DNA of 64,000 nt from Struthio camelus (lineage: Eukaryota; Chordata; Aves; Struthioniformes; Struthionidae), in assembly GCF_040807025.1 (NCBI RefSeq), contig NC_090943.1, forward strand, positions 121,223,900 through 121,287,899, given 5' to 3'. A model generated the notes under the pieces. That model saw nothing but the letters and a program-made list of their open reading frames with translations. It searched no databases and was not told the origin of the DNA. Of this stretch, positions 52,139 to 64,000 are shown one piece after another (the first letter of the stretch is position 1; each line of letters starts with the position of its first letter). A program made the translations under genes and the position numbers.

Positions 52139-55100
52139 GTGAGCGGGGCGCGGCCCGGCGTCCGGCGGCCGCCGCGGTGGCGGGCCGCTGCCGGTGGGAG
52201 GCGGCCGTTGGGGCGCGGCCGTTGGGGCGCGGCCGTTGGGGTGGGGTCCCCTCCGCCCGCCCGGGTGGCGCGCAAGCTGCCCTGGGCCCTCCACAGGCGG
52301 GGGTGTTGTGGCCGTGGCTGTTCCTCTCGTCCCGCCTTCCCCCCTCTCTCCCTTCCCCTCCACCCAGCGCTTGGACAGCTGAGGGTTAGTTGGAGACCCT
52401 CAGATGTCTGGTGGTTTCAGCGCTGGGGCTTTGATCCTGCCAGATCCCTTCGGGACTCTGGAAAGGGAGTAGAGAAGATCGCAGGACAGTGAGGAGGATG
52501 ATGGTCTCTGCTAGCAGAGGATAAGCCCATGAGCTGAGTTTTTTGCCACTCACAAAAAAGACAAAACAAAAGGCAAAGCTCCCAAGAAAGGGTTAATGGA
52601 AATGTATTTCTCCTTTTGTAGAAACTTGTGTGAGCATGTCTAGGTAGAGGGTCAGGAAGGAGTAACAAACGCATCAGGCTCTGTGATGTAGTGAGATAGA
52701 TGTTCACTGTCATTTCCATCACTATGTTATTTAAGGGGGGACTTTCCTAGAGCCTTCAGACCTTCTAAAGCTATTTTACTTATATTCTCTCGTGGTGGGA
52801 TCAGAGGACAGCTCGAATGGAACTGCAATATGAAAGGGATTTTGAAAGCTTTAAGGTCCAGTCTGTGACGCCAGGCAATACGGGAAGAATGCAAGTAACT
52901 TTTATTTTTTGGATCTTGGAAGAAGGGTTACTGTTTGTAAGTCTTATGAGGTGTTTATATGTTTTAATATTCAAATAGCCCTTGAGATCTGGTTTCAGAA
53001 GAGGTTCTAGTAGATGAGAGTTTATCTTCTTGTTTTTCAGTGGGGGACAGATGCTCAGGGGAGGGAGGAGAGGACTAAGAAGGTGCACTATATATACTCT
53101 TTGTCGTGTGCCGGAAGGGAGCATGCACTGTCATGCAGCCTGCCATCACAGTTGATTAGGCAGTCGCATCCAACGCTGTGTTTTGTCCTGAACTTCTGTC
53201 TGTAACGCCTGCCTGCCTCACCGTGCAGTCTTCTCACTTTACCTTCCCTTGTAGGGCCCTCCATCATTAAAAGCTCAAAGTGCTTCGGAGATGCTTTCTG
53301 GATGAATAATATGCAGTTTTACTAATAGGAAAACTGGGTCACAGGTGTTAAATGTTTAGGGTTACAAAGAAAATCTGTGATGATCAGGAAACTGCTTGGT
53401 CCTATGTTTCTAAAACATCTCTGCAGTTTAGGCAACCATCCCTCCATGCCAAACGCAGCACCCATATTTGAGATTGCCTGAAACAACCATGCCGCCAGAT
53501 GAAGAGAAACCCAATCAACTCTGCCACATTCCCAGCAACACACTATAGCCCAGTGCTGGAGAGAGATATCATACTAACATGCCACGGAATATTAGAAATC
53601 ACAGTATAACAAAAGTCAGCAAAATAAATAGCAAATAAAGATGTCAATAAGTAAGTGGAACAAAGCATGTTGTGTGATACATTGCCACTGTGTGGGTTTT
53701 TTTTTAACTCTTCCCTTTATGTGCTAATACCCAGTTGAAGTGAATTCATTAGGTTTGCTAATGTAGGAAGAGGTTAGAAAAGAGGGGAGTTCCTCTTGTT
53801 AAATATTTACCTTACAGGTCTTAGGTTAGAGGGCAGTTATGGTTTGTGCCTGATTCAAGTTCCCAGGATTACTGATAGCTCAGTCATGGCACAAGAGAGC
53901 ATGTTGCGACCCTTTCAACATTTGTGTAAATGTGGATACAGCTGTGTCTGTCCAATTTTAACAAAGCTCCATTGAGATGCATAACATGAATACTTCTGTA
54001 GTTTACCAGTAGTTGTTGTGGTTCCAGAGGGGTTGGAAATTCTTCCAAAAGGCCAGGGAAATCCAGCCATGAAAAATGCGATAACAGCACAATGTACATA
54101 TTATCAAGCCATTCCACCTCTCAAGTTCAAAGACACCGTTAATAAGAGAATCTCTTTTTGTAGAAAAATGGACAGAGCTGTATTAAATTCTTACAGAAGC
54201 TGAGCTTACATTAAAGGATTTAAATCAGCATGAGTATTCACATGCTCTTTCTTAAGAGTCTGAGAGAAGATCACACAGCTTTCACATAAAGTTAAAGTGA
54301 TAGCTATAATAGACACTTTAGCAAGCCAGTTCCAAGTTAAAGCAACACTGTACGCTCGAGTCACTTACTTTTGAGGTATATACAAAGTTGGATTGTGTCT
54401 GTCACTGTACAAATATGGACACTGGGAAGAAGGTATGGGGAATGTTCTTCACCTCTTCTTTAGTATTTCAGATAATCATGAAATGAAGGGAGCAGACCAT
54501 TCTGTTGTCAGTGCTATCACAAGCACTTAAAATAAAACAAAGAGAAGAACAGCCCAGTTTCTGCTGCTTCTTGGTCTCTTCGGTGCACCCTGTAGTTTGG
54601 TGATGCGTGTTTTAATGAAGTCTGTAGTCCCAGGCAAATCTAGAAGGAGCATTTGGAAGTTGTTTAGAGCTTTTTCCAAGGGCTGATAGTAGACTGGACA
54701 GTCCCTTCACATACAGCTCAACCACACGGTACAATCTGAAGCTTATGCTGTGCTGAACACACACTGTAGAAAGCAGTATGTTTCCTTAGTTAGCATGTTG
54801 GCAAGTGGGACAATCACTTAAAAAGAACAATACTGAGTGAACAGATGCACCGCAGTGCAGAACATTTCAGCAGCTCTGAGGGATAAATGGCATGTCTGGT
54901 TCTGTCTGCAGATCTATCGAGAGTCATGTGTGGGTGTGAACTAAAGTTTAACTGCATACCTGTCCTGCCCTGCCAGGTAGTGCAAAACTTCTAGGTATTA
55001 AATTGTGAACAAATCCCTCATTGTTGTAGCTTTCTATAATTTACAGGTGAGACTTTTTCTTCTGGGGTCTTCTTGGGTGTCATTGGTCCACATTGGTGTG

Positions 55101-58100
55101 TTTCAGCAAACTACTTTATGCAGTTACAGTGTTGCCCTTCACTCAGGAGTACCAAGGGAAAGGAGGTAACAAGGTCACCAGCCAATGCACACCTGCCTGG
55201 CTGATGAACTGCAGCCAAAATCAAACAGTATCTCAAGGCACAGGCTCCTGGGATTGAGACATCTATAGCAGACAGGCTGAGTACGGCATGCCTGCAGATA
55301 TTGCCAGTGGGAAGCAAGGGAGACTGCTCTGTTCAACAATTTCTTTCTTTCTTTTTTTTGTTTTGCTGTCTTGTTGGCAAGTTGTCTGGAATGTGCTTTA
55401 AATAACTGAAACTCCAGCTGTTGCAATGAAAGTCTTTGAATTATGTGTCAAAAAGAAAGAGAAGAAGGTGGTATCTTGAATTCAGATCAAGTGCTGCAGT
55501 ACAGAGAAATAACATAGGTGTATGTAAATGTAACACTTGCATTTAATACTCCTCTTTGTTTTCTGTTCATTTAGCCTTTCTTTGACGTTGTTTCCATACT
55601 AGAGTAGCAGCAACTGTTTTCTCTGTATTTCCAGCCTGACTACAGTCATGAATTTACATCTAATAACTGTGTTTTGTGCATATTATAAAACTATTTAAGG
55701 AAGCTAGAACTGTTGCAATATAGATGACAGAACTCCAACTTGTGTTTGTCAGGAAAATCTTCCTAACTGTAAAGATGCTCTGATGTGGTGGCAACTGCAG
55801 TCATTAGTGCATAGATTGATTTCTCAGTGTATTGATCTTTGCAGATGTGACACACTGTTCTTAGTGGTTGTAACAGAAATTGGCAACGTTGCCTGTAACT
55901 AGCACAGGCTGACGTGGTGTCTACTGCTGCTGACTATGTCAGAATCCAGTAGTGTCCTGCCATAATGTAGTTGTTTGTACAAAAGTCAGCCAAATCATCT
56001 TCTTTAACAGAGCTGGAGGAAAACCATATTATAACCTGATCTGCAGACATAGCTAACCAACATAGGTACATGAGGATTTAGTACGTCTTTAAACAACTCT
56101 GAATTCTCAAGAGTTAACCCTTAGCCAGGCTAACAAGGACAGTGCTGAATCAGAACAACTCATGCTAGTCATCTCCTCTGTAAACAACAGCATATTTTGG
56201 GATTTCCACAAAAGCAGGAATGGGACAGGACCAGATGCAGAGGCTGAAATTATTACTCCTGATGCAGAAAATGCAGAAATACTCAATGAACATCTATGCT
56301 TTGTATTTGGAAAGACACAAGATGACGTATTTATATCACATGAGAATGATGAAGTAGTTCTGAATCCATTAGTAACTAAGGAAGATGTTAAACAAGCTTT
56401 ATGAGATAAACATCTTATAATCAGCAAGATTGCAAGGCTTGCACCCAGTAAGAAAGAAAGAGCGCTAATGCTATTCCGGTTATAAAAGTTGGCAAGTATG
56501 ATTTCCCTAGTTACTTTAGACTGGATAGCCTGACATCAATCACAAACAAAATAGTAGTAGTCACGTGGGATTCCATTAACACTTAAATGGTAGGAGTATA
56601 CTTAAGGCCAGACAACATGGGCTATGGAGACAACAGAATTGTCAAAATTTTTTTTCATTTTTTGATGGAACCTGTTCTGCAGAGAAGGACCTGGGAGTCC
56701 TGACGGACGACAAGTTCACCCTGAGCCAGCAATGTGCCCTTGCGGCCAAGAAGGCCAATGGGATCCTGGGCTGCATTAGGAAGAGTGTTGCCAGCAGGTC
56801 AAGGGAAGTGATCCTTCCCCTCTACTCAGCCCTGGTGAGGCCACATCCGGAGCGCTGTGGCCAGTGCTGGGCTCCCCAGGACAAGAGAGACATAGAGCTA
56901 CTGGAGCGAGTGCAGCAAAGGGCCACTAAGATGATGAAGGGACTGGAGCATCTCTCCTATGAGGAAAGGCTGAGGGAGCTGGGCCTCTTCAGCCGGGAGA
57001 AGAGAAGACTGAGGGGGGACCTGATCAACGTGTACAAGTATCGGAAGGGAGGGTGTAAAAAAGACAGGGCCAGACTCTTTTCAGTGGTGTCCAGCGACAG
57101 GACACGAGGCAACGGGCACAAACTGAAACACAGAAAGTTCCATCTGAACGTAAGGAAAAACTGCTTTCCTGTGAGGCTGACTGAGCACTGCCACAGGTTG
57201 CCCAGAGAGGTTGTGGAGTCTCCACCCTTGGAGATATTCAAAAGCCACCTGGACAGGGTCCTAGGCAATGTGTTCTAGGTGACCCTGACCCTGCTTGAGC
57301 AGGGGGGGTTGGACTAGATAATCTCCAGAGGTCCCTTCCAGCCTCAGCCATTCCGTGATTCTGTGAAAATATGTTTGATTGACAAAAGAAATGGTGCAAA
57401 TATGACATACTAGACATTTAAAAGAAATTTGATGTAATATTTCATCCTTATTTAAAAAATGAATCCAATGTAATGTCTGCACCTCACAAGCTTAGGTTAA
57501 GCAACTGTCTGACAGATATCCAAAGTAACCATTGAGGGGATACTACCATTTAATGAATATGCCATTTTTCTAAGGCGATTCTACAAAGATCTGTGCCTGA
57601 CACTGTTTAATGCTTCTGTAGCTTATCTACTCCTGAGAAGACTCTGTCCCCAGTGACTGAAGTAGGATGTGAGTGGGATAGTGAAAAAATCCCTTAGTAG
57701 CTGATTTTAACACTTTAGCACTAATCTTAGTAGAGTGTCAAATGCAATTTCTTGAAGATGAAAGTTCTCTCTGTGGAGCAAGCCAAGATATCCAGTTAAA
57801 AGACAATTAAGTTTTCTGAAGATTATTCATCATTATTATACAGAACAGTACAATAAGCTGTAGATACTGTCAGAGAGAGATCATCAGGGCATCTCCAGAG
57901 TCTGGCTTTTATTGTGGACTGAAAATTGGGTGGTAATTTCTGCAAGTGAAGATACAATAGGATTCTTTAATTATTCTTAAAGGGAGCGCTCCACTTTATC
58001 CATTACATTCTCCGTAAGTGTATATTTTCGAGGAGTCTCTGATTCAGCACATATTACATTGACATGAAAAAAATGAAATCAGTATTATAAAGTTATAAAA

Positions 58101-61100
58101 CCAAAATTATAAATGAGTAGCAGATATAGTATTCTTATTGTTCTGTTAGTATCAGCCTATGTGCATATAACAATATTTCACAGTGATATAGGAGAACTGA
58201 GGATAATTTGAGCCTTGCTTTTAATCCAGTATTAAGCATCCTCGTTTCATTAATTTCCTGCAGAGAGCCTACAGGAGTAGATATAGTTAATTTCACTAAA
58301 GTGTTAGTATATTTACTAATAAAAAAAAGATTTATTGTAGTTTCCTTACAGAGATTTTTGACATTTTTTGTTTTGCAACACAAAATTTAGTGTGTATCCA
58401 GGTATAAGTGTATATTTTAATTCTGCATCATTTTTAGATAAAAACCCAGAAATAGACTATATAAACAGAGGAACAAAATCTAACCCCTCTTTTAGCCAAA
58501 GCTCTATTTTAGAATCTCAATTAACAGCAGCATCTGCAGTGCATAGGTTTTCAACTGACCATCTCTTCAATGTATTGTGTTTCAGGGACAGTTCTGTGAT
58601 TATTGCAATGCTGCTGATCCCAGCAAAGCTCACCCGGTAACTAATGCGATTGATGGAACCGAGCGCTGGTGGCAAAGTCCTCCTCTGTCTATGGGCTTAA
58701 AGTACAACGAAGTCAATGTCACTTTAGATCTGGGACAGGTGAGTGCGTGAGCTACTATTTAATGTTTGATCATTTTCTGTATTTATATAAAAGCTTTACA
58801 ATTGCAGGGGGAATGTTTGAACTGATGATTTTACCTTCCAATACCATGCTTTTTTGGTGTGGGTTGTGTTCTGTTTTTACTAATTTAACTTTACTAAAGT
58901 AATTAGCTTCCTCAGAAATTTTGATGAGGGGGGTTCTTGCCATAGGCATCACACTGATTCAATGACTGCGTGCTTTCTTGCCACAAACATTCCTTAACCT
59001 GAGGTTACAGAGGGGAATGGCCCATTGAAACTGGGACTCTACCTACATTTTGTGTAATCCTTTTCCATGGGTACACAGAGATTTCATAGTCTCATACCAT
59101 ACACATGTTTTTAGACTGATATTTGGAGTCTGCTTTTGCCTCAGGGGTCTTTCTGGTTTCTACAGCAAGACCTCCAAGATAAGACAGTTCCTTAAAACAG
59201 AAAAATATTGATAGAGTAGCCTGAAAGAATGGGACAGCAAAAATACTGTGATATGAATTAGAAGTATGACTAGGAACACGAACACCCAGATTTCTCCTGC
59301 AGGCGATAGGTTAACAGTAGAGACTCTGTATCTGTAAATGAAGCTTTTAAGTCATAAGGCCAGATTCTCAGCTGCCATAGTTGGGCACTATTCCAGTGAA
59401 ATTAGTTATGCCCTGCAAGTTCACACCAGCTGGAAATACATGGCTATAAATACATATTGGGCTGCAATATATATGTATTTTTGAACAACAGTAACTATTT
59501 ACTGACGCTGATTATATAGGACAGGATTTTTTTTTTTTTTAGTAAGCTTTCAAGTTAATTGACAGGAAAGGGAGAAAAGCTAAGGAAGAAGTTAGTTTTG
59601 TTGTGAGACTTGGCTGCTGTTTTGCTGGGGATCCAGGTGCAAATTGTTTTCTCCCTGAGTGCTGTGGTTACCTCTTCTGTTAAGAGTGGTTAATGCACCC
59701 ATCCCTCGCATGACTGGAATGGTTCGCATTTGGAGGATATCTTCGTTCTGTGGTGTTTTTGAAGCCGTCCGGTGTACTAGCAGTGCAGAAACACAAGGCA
59801 ACTTAAAATTGAGATGGGGAGTTTCAGTAGTTAAACTAAACTGCTGTGATTTTTGTATATATATTGATTGAATGACTGACGTGCCTGTTTGTCTTGATTT
59901 TTTTTTTCTCAATTGTACCATGAAAGAAAGGAGAGCTATTCATATGCTGATTAATCTTTGGGCCACAGCATCCACATTAGCCTAGCACACAATGATCAGA
60001 TCTATCTCTGAGTTACATTGCTCTTTGTGGTGCAATATGCTGTTGATGGCTCTGTATCCTCTGATGCTTTGCACTCCGGTGAAGGGAGTTGTTCAGTCAT
60101 TCCTTCCCAGTGAATTAGAGAGAAATGTGTCTGGCTCGCTGAGCATAGAGAGCAAGGGCACTGAACAGACAGCAGGGTGCTATGAGTAGCATGGGAAGAC
60201 AGTCACCTCCCAGGAAAGCAGGCCTTATCTTCTGAGCTGCTTGCAACCATCGTGGTTTCTGCATAGGATGAGATTGCAGGCTGACGTCTGTAATTTTCCT
60301 TGCAGTATAGTCCAGGATATTTGTGGCCCGCACTTAAATATCATCAGAATCTGTGTAGCACCCGTGAAGCTGTTGCATCCAAAATTACTGACTCCGCTGT
60401 GTATTTGTATGTTTCTTTGGAGACCTGCTGACAGACGCTTAATCTTTTCTATGTTGAATAAGCTTCAGAGAAATCTCCTCCTCTGGAGGGAAGATGTGAA
60501 CTGAGTGCCCTCTTCTCATTGGATGCCTTGGAGACTAGCTGATATGTGCTGAAATTCTTCTAATGATTAAAGGTTTTCTGGGAAGGAGACCATGTGTTTT
60601 TCTTTAGTCTGGTACCACTTGGAAAGGTGACTTCAAGCTCACTTACATGGAAGCGAGGGAAATGCAAGACAAGAGGTCAGGATGACCGCAGGTTTTGTGG
60701 TCAGGAAGGGATAAATTTAGTTGCTGAATGGACAAGGGTTTAGTAGGATTCATGGGTTTTTTCATTGCACAGACTTGATCCCATCTGTGAGTTCAGTCAG
60801 TTAAATCTTAGCGTCAAGATCTGTTTGAACTTGAGATTTACTCTTAACATTTTGCTTTGTATTCTCACACCCCAAATTCATGTTGTTGTGCATGGAGAGT
60901 TCGAATAAAGTCCCTATGCACAGTGCTAATAATAAAGAAGAAAAGTAAATACTATGACAGAGTGAATCTACCCAAGCGAATAGGTAAACATTAAGACCAA
61001 ATTCACTCTACCTTATTTCAGGGACCTGAAAATTAAGAGCTTAGACTAAAGTTTGTCATGCAGATTTTCTCAGTAGTTAGCAGAGGGAGACAGATATTTT

Positions 61101-63586
61101 CAGAGTTCAATTCACTCTTAACTTACGTGAAATTAATGGGAGGTTTTGGTTTTGTAGGGAAAAATAAATGTGCTTAAAGTTAAATATGTGCCTAAATATC
61201 TTGCAGATTCACAGGCTGTAGTACTGAAAAGCTGGAGAAGACACAGTTTTCCTCACTGAGTAGTTGTCCCATTCTCTATTTTAACACAGAACAGCTTTTT
61301 CTGCAAACAAAATATGCAACTTACTGACAAAGAACAAAGTACTTTTGCAGATGGAGAAGCAATGACTAAGTTATAAGTTGATCATCAAATATTCACAGTT
61401 AGAGGAAGCAGAACTTAGCGCAGTGTCAAAATCTTTTCTTTTGCTGCACCCCTGCCATCATATCTTTAAGACTAAGAGTGGGGTCCCAGTGGAGCCTTTT
61501 GTCGGTGTTTAGAAGACAGCATTTAATTAAATAGTTGCACCATGATGAAAGTTTGAGAGCTGATTAAAATGGAGCTAAAACAGAACACCCACCCACGTTT
61601 GTTTCTGGTTCACAAGGACTAGGGATGGTTTTGAAAGTCAAAACCCCTCCAGGATCCTAAATCTTTCTGCTAGAAAAGTGCTCATTTTGTTTTACTTTGT
61701 AATATGAGAAAAAGCAAAAACCTTAAAGCCAAAGCCCTGCTATATTTCGCTTTCTGACCTACTGTACTTTAGTTACATTTTCTAATCAATCACAGTCCTT
61801 TTGAATAATAATTATAATGTTGATCCCTGAGGCAATCTCTCCATCCTGATAACATACATACTTATACTGTGGCTATTCCTGACTTGTTTAAAATATCTGG
61901 ATCACATAAGTTTCGCTTATTCCTTTAATTGGTCCAGATTTTCCCAACATAGTCATCAACATATTTTATACTTGTGAATCCAGAATGTCTGCCTGAAGTT
62001 CATTGACCTTCACATGACTCTCTGGATTGCCTAATTTTAGCAGGTGTGCCCTCATCTTTGGCTTTCTTAATGCTCAGCAGATATTACATTAATATTCCCC
62101 CAGGTATTTTGCTGAACTCAGAAGATGAAGGTTCAGGATAGCATGATAGTGCATGATGAAAATTAAATCTCTAATTGTTACACTTTGAAAAATGTAGTCC
62201 ACAGTTGTTCATTGTTGCTTTTAGTATTGATGCTGTTTTTAGTGTTGTTTCTGTACTATGCTTTAGTGGCCGTAACGTAGTGCTCAAAGGCTGAGAGTCA
62301 AAGACTTTGTGTACTAATATATTACAGAATTTTTATGTGGTGGTGGTATGATGATATTTTTAATTAGCTACTGTCATAAATTGAAGGCACACAGTGGAAT
62401 TGATGTCCAAAATAGTTCTCTCTGCTCTTTGCTCTCTAAGAGAAATAAATAAATATACTCACAAATGGCATACACTCTTTTTTCATTTCCGTCTTGATGG
62501 GAGAAGGGATCTGAAACTGTTTTCTGTAGCAGTTTATTATCTAGATGTGAAACACGTTGAAAAAAAGCCACTGAATCCTGATTTCTAGTTTATTTGTCAG
62601 TGCTGGTGTCCAGGAATTTTTAGAAAGCTGGCTATGTTGTAAAAATCCTTCATGTCTCGTGCACGTGATCAGATACTGCTTTCGTTACGTACAACTTAAC
62701 AATAGTGTTGTTTTCCATATTGTTGTTTCCATTCATTTTAGATTTTTTTGTTGCTTCAGAAATGAACTCCCTTCTTTGTGCATGTACATGTAATATACAT
62801 GGCTCATCCTCAAGTTTTCAGAACACATGGAATATCTAAGGAAAATGGCTTGTGATAGATCTTATCTTCCATGGAAAGAACTATGCTCACTTCATTCATG
62901 TCTAATTTTGATTGTTCTGCTCACAGTATTGCGAAGGAACATCTACCACTTCAAGAATTCTAATCCAAGCAAAAGATTTGCACAAAGCAAAATGGGCTTT
63001 TCCTGAGCGTCTTACAGAAAGTCCTTGCTTTGTGTCTTGCTAGCTGTAGCCTGCTCTACAGTGAGAATACAATATGTGATGAAAGTAATGCTTTCAACAG
63101 ATGAAATCCTCAGGCAGCATTTGAGATGGGGTCCTTGCTTGCATACTGATTAGGAAAACATTTCAGATTTTACTTTTCCATTCTTAGACTTGCACCTTAT
63201 ATGAGCAGTACCACTGATCAGCAAAAACATGAAGAACAGTTGTGAAAACTCTCCAAATAGTTGTGCTGCAAAACAGTGATCATATATTTATTGTGCTTTT
63301 TTCAATATGCTGCTTCTCCATGTAGAAGCTGAGTATTTTGTGAGTATAAATGCATGAACGTTGAAAGAGGCAGAGAAGCATTTTTGTTCTTATTGAAACA
63401 AAAGCTGAAGTAGTGGAAAAAATCAGTGATTTTTCCAAGGTCAATACTTCTGATCTGCAGTATGGTTATATGCAGGAAATCTCAGCTATTAAGATAGCCT
63501 TTGCTTTTTATTGTGATCTTGGTGTTACCAAGTTTTGCAGCTAAATAGCTAAATTTACTGTTAATCGGGGTTCACACCACTGCTTG

Positions 63587-63653
<67 letters not shown>

Positions 63654-64000
63654 GCACACAGTGGAAAGGAAGGAAGGAAGGAAAACTCCACTGTGAACTT
63701 AAGATCAGTGGTATGAGCTGTGGATGACATGAGGCATGTTAGCTGCTGATTAAAGCATGTAAATGTTTTGCAAAAAACCCTTATAGTTTGGCAAATATTC
63801 TGAGTTGCTTTTGTACAAGATATTTATTATGAATTTAGTTTCTATATTTGATAGCAATCCTTTATGTGCATAGCTTAACAAAGAATATTTGTTGAGAATA
63901 TTAATCAGCTATTGCTAACTGTGATTATTAAAAACAATTGTTCTTCTCTTACAAAAGATCTGATATCATTTGCTAAAATAGATCTGAAGTTACAATTAGT
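51848..64000 (+). CDS. LAMA3: LAMA3, laminin subunit alpha-3 long isoform, 5' part (exons 1-2; gene runs out of window)
   Basis: Two coding exons (51848-52138 and 58586-58738) join in phase 0 to give the first 148 residues. They form a signal peptide and the start of a laminin N-terminal (LN, domain VI) module. LAMA3 is the alpha chain of laminin-332 and related heterotrimers, which are secreted to epithelial basement membranes. The LN domain, present only in the long form, helps laminins polymerise. The LN domain could also suggest LAMA5, but the FCDYCN and [10 protein letters not shown] residues and the neighbouring ANKRD29 favour LAMA3. The following exon, expected to begin near LFHVAYILIKFA, was not found before the window ends. 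Confidence 0.92.
52201..52241. repeat. 14-bp tandem repeat, three copies
   Basis: The unit CGCGGCCGTTGGGG occurs about three times in a row within LAMA3 intron 1, inside the CpG island. Confidence 0.9.
56160..56580 (+). mobile_element. possible decayed LINE (CR1/L2-like) linker and RT remnant
   Basis: The frame at 56162-56404 contains [16 protein letters not shown] and [12 protein letters not shown]. These resemble the segment just before the reverse transcriptase in CR1/L2-type LINEs, which usually has a LN..FASVF and a later E(E/D)V pattern. About 110 bases further on, a frame reads [14 protein letters not shown], similar to the conserved YRPVSLTS motif of such reverse transcriptases. The order and strand agree with the CR1 copy that follows. 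The match is judged by eye and is weak. Confidence 0.35.
56679..57366 (+). mobile_element. CR1 LINE fragment (3' end), more diverged copy
   Basis: About 0.69 kb of CR1 3' sequence starting at SAEKDLGVL and ending at a stop near 57278, followed by the 3' UTR with GGTCCCTTCCAGCC and two decayed octamer units. The frame is open for about 200 codons but differs in many residues from the other two copies (for example [16 protein letters not shown] in place of [16 protein letters not shown]). It therefore probably belongs to an older or different CR1 subfamily. The catalytic reverse-transcriptase motifs are absent. It lies in sense orientation in LAMA3 intron 1. Confidence 0.93.
58586..58738 (+). 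CDS. LAMA3: LAMA3 exon 2 (residues 98-148, LN domain)
   Basis: A 153-nt phase-0 exon, acceptor TTTCAG and donor GTGAGT. It starts [20 protein letters not shown] and continues through [15 protein letters not shown] to VNVTLDLGQ. The [13 protein letters not shown] motif is a signature of laminin N-terminal domains. NVT is a potential N-glycosylation site. The exon joins exon 1 without a gap relative to family length. Confidence 0.96.
58739..64000 (+). other. LAMA3: LAMA3 intron 2 (partial)
   Basis: The intron begins with a GTGAGT donor and runs to the end of the window without a convincing LN-domain exon. It contains a T12 run near 59528 and the CA microsatellite at 63586-63660. Confidence 0.75.
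63586..63660. repeat. (CA)n microsatellite with CG ends, plus adjacent GGAA repeat
   Basis: A GCGCGCG start leads into about 28 uninterrupted CA units and ends with CGCACGCACACA. A short GGAA repeat (about 63665-63682) follows. Alternating purine-pyrimidine sequence of this length can adopt Z-DNA. Confidence 0.98.

Larger units (their letters stand above)
51530..52330. promoter_or_regulatory. LAMA3: CpG island at the LAMA3 5' end
   Basis: Very GC- and CpG-rich sequence surrounds LAMA3 exon 1. A G-rich stretch with GC boxes lies at 51532-51556. No TATA box was found. This is the probable promoter of the long LAMA3 transcript. The island extends into intron 1, which has a three-copy 14-bp repeat at 52201-52241. 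Confidence 0.8.
52139..58585 (+). other. LAMA3: LAMA3 intron 1
   Basis: A 6.4-kb intron with a GTGAGC donor and a GTTTCAG acceptor. It contains the end of the CpG island, the CR1 fragment at about 56679-57366 and a possible older LINE remnant at 56160-56580. No other gene was recognised. Confidence 0.85.

Noticed and set aside
51577-52389. Long open frames (up to 270 codons) on both strands over LAMA3 exon 1
   Set aside because: GC-rich sequence suppresses stop codons. Only the 51848 frame carries laminin motifs and ends at a good donor.
51848-58738. Assignment of the laminin exons to LAMA5 instead of LAMA3
   Set aside because: LAMA5 shares the LN signature, but the FCDYCN and [10 protein letters not shown] residues fit LAMA3, and the divergent neighbour ANKRD29 is the known LAMA3 neighbour.
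58739-64000. A third LAMA3 exon in the remaining sequence
   Set aside because: I looked for the expected LFHVAYILIKFA-type segment behind an acceptor and did not find it. The next exon is probably beyond the window.
1-64000. tRNA, rRNA, CRISPR arrays, prokaryotic operons or endogenous viral genes
   Set aside because: No cloverleaf, repeat-spacer array, ribosome-binding pattern or recognisable viral protein was seen. The reverse-transcriptase sequence present is CR1 LINE.

Overview
This is vertebrate nuclear DNA, most likely avian. It has small exons with GT-AG splice sites spread over long AT-rich introns, CpG-island gene starts, microsatellites, and three CR1 LINE copies ending in the ATTCTGTG-type 3' repeat typical of bird CR1. 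Interspersed repeat density is low, as in birds. Turtles and crocodilians also carry CR1, so the class is an inference. The species cannot be told from the sequence.

Positions 5409-36374, minus strand: a complete ANKRD29 gene. Ten coding exons were assembled by hand and all junctions are phase 0. They encode about 310 residues: a short leader, eight ankyrin-repeat exons (six of exactly 99 nt, one of 96, one of 111) and a basic tail. No in-frame stop or broken splice site was seen. The CpG-island start of this gene is odd. A 92-bp near-perfect GC palindrome ends 8 bp before the start codon. Further upstream the island is interrupted by about 0.95 kb of ATT/TTTATA microsatellite plus a 5'-truncated CR1, whose head carries a 27-bp inverted duplication of itself.

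Positions 37.5-51.5 kb: intergenic DNA between two head-to-head genes. I recognise no gene in it, only simple repeats and a few unconvincing open frames.

Positions 51848-64000, plus strand: the 5' end of LAMA3, in the long form that carries the laminin N-terminal domain. Exon 1 (signal peptide and start of the LN domain) lies in a CpG island. Exon 2 is at 58586-58738, and the gene continues beyond the window. An older CR1 copy lies in intron 1 and a long CA repeat in intron 2. The ANKRD29(-)/LAMA3(+) arrangement matches the order known from other vertebrates, which supports both names.

The two genes are not known to act together. ANKRD29 is a poorly characterised ankyrin-repeat protein, and LAMA3 is the laminin alpha-3 basement-membrane subunit. 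I found no previously undescribed multi-gene system. The strongest unusual signals are structural: the palindrome at the ANKRD29 start, the fold-back head of the neighbouring CR1, and the split CpG island.
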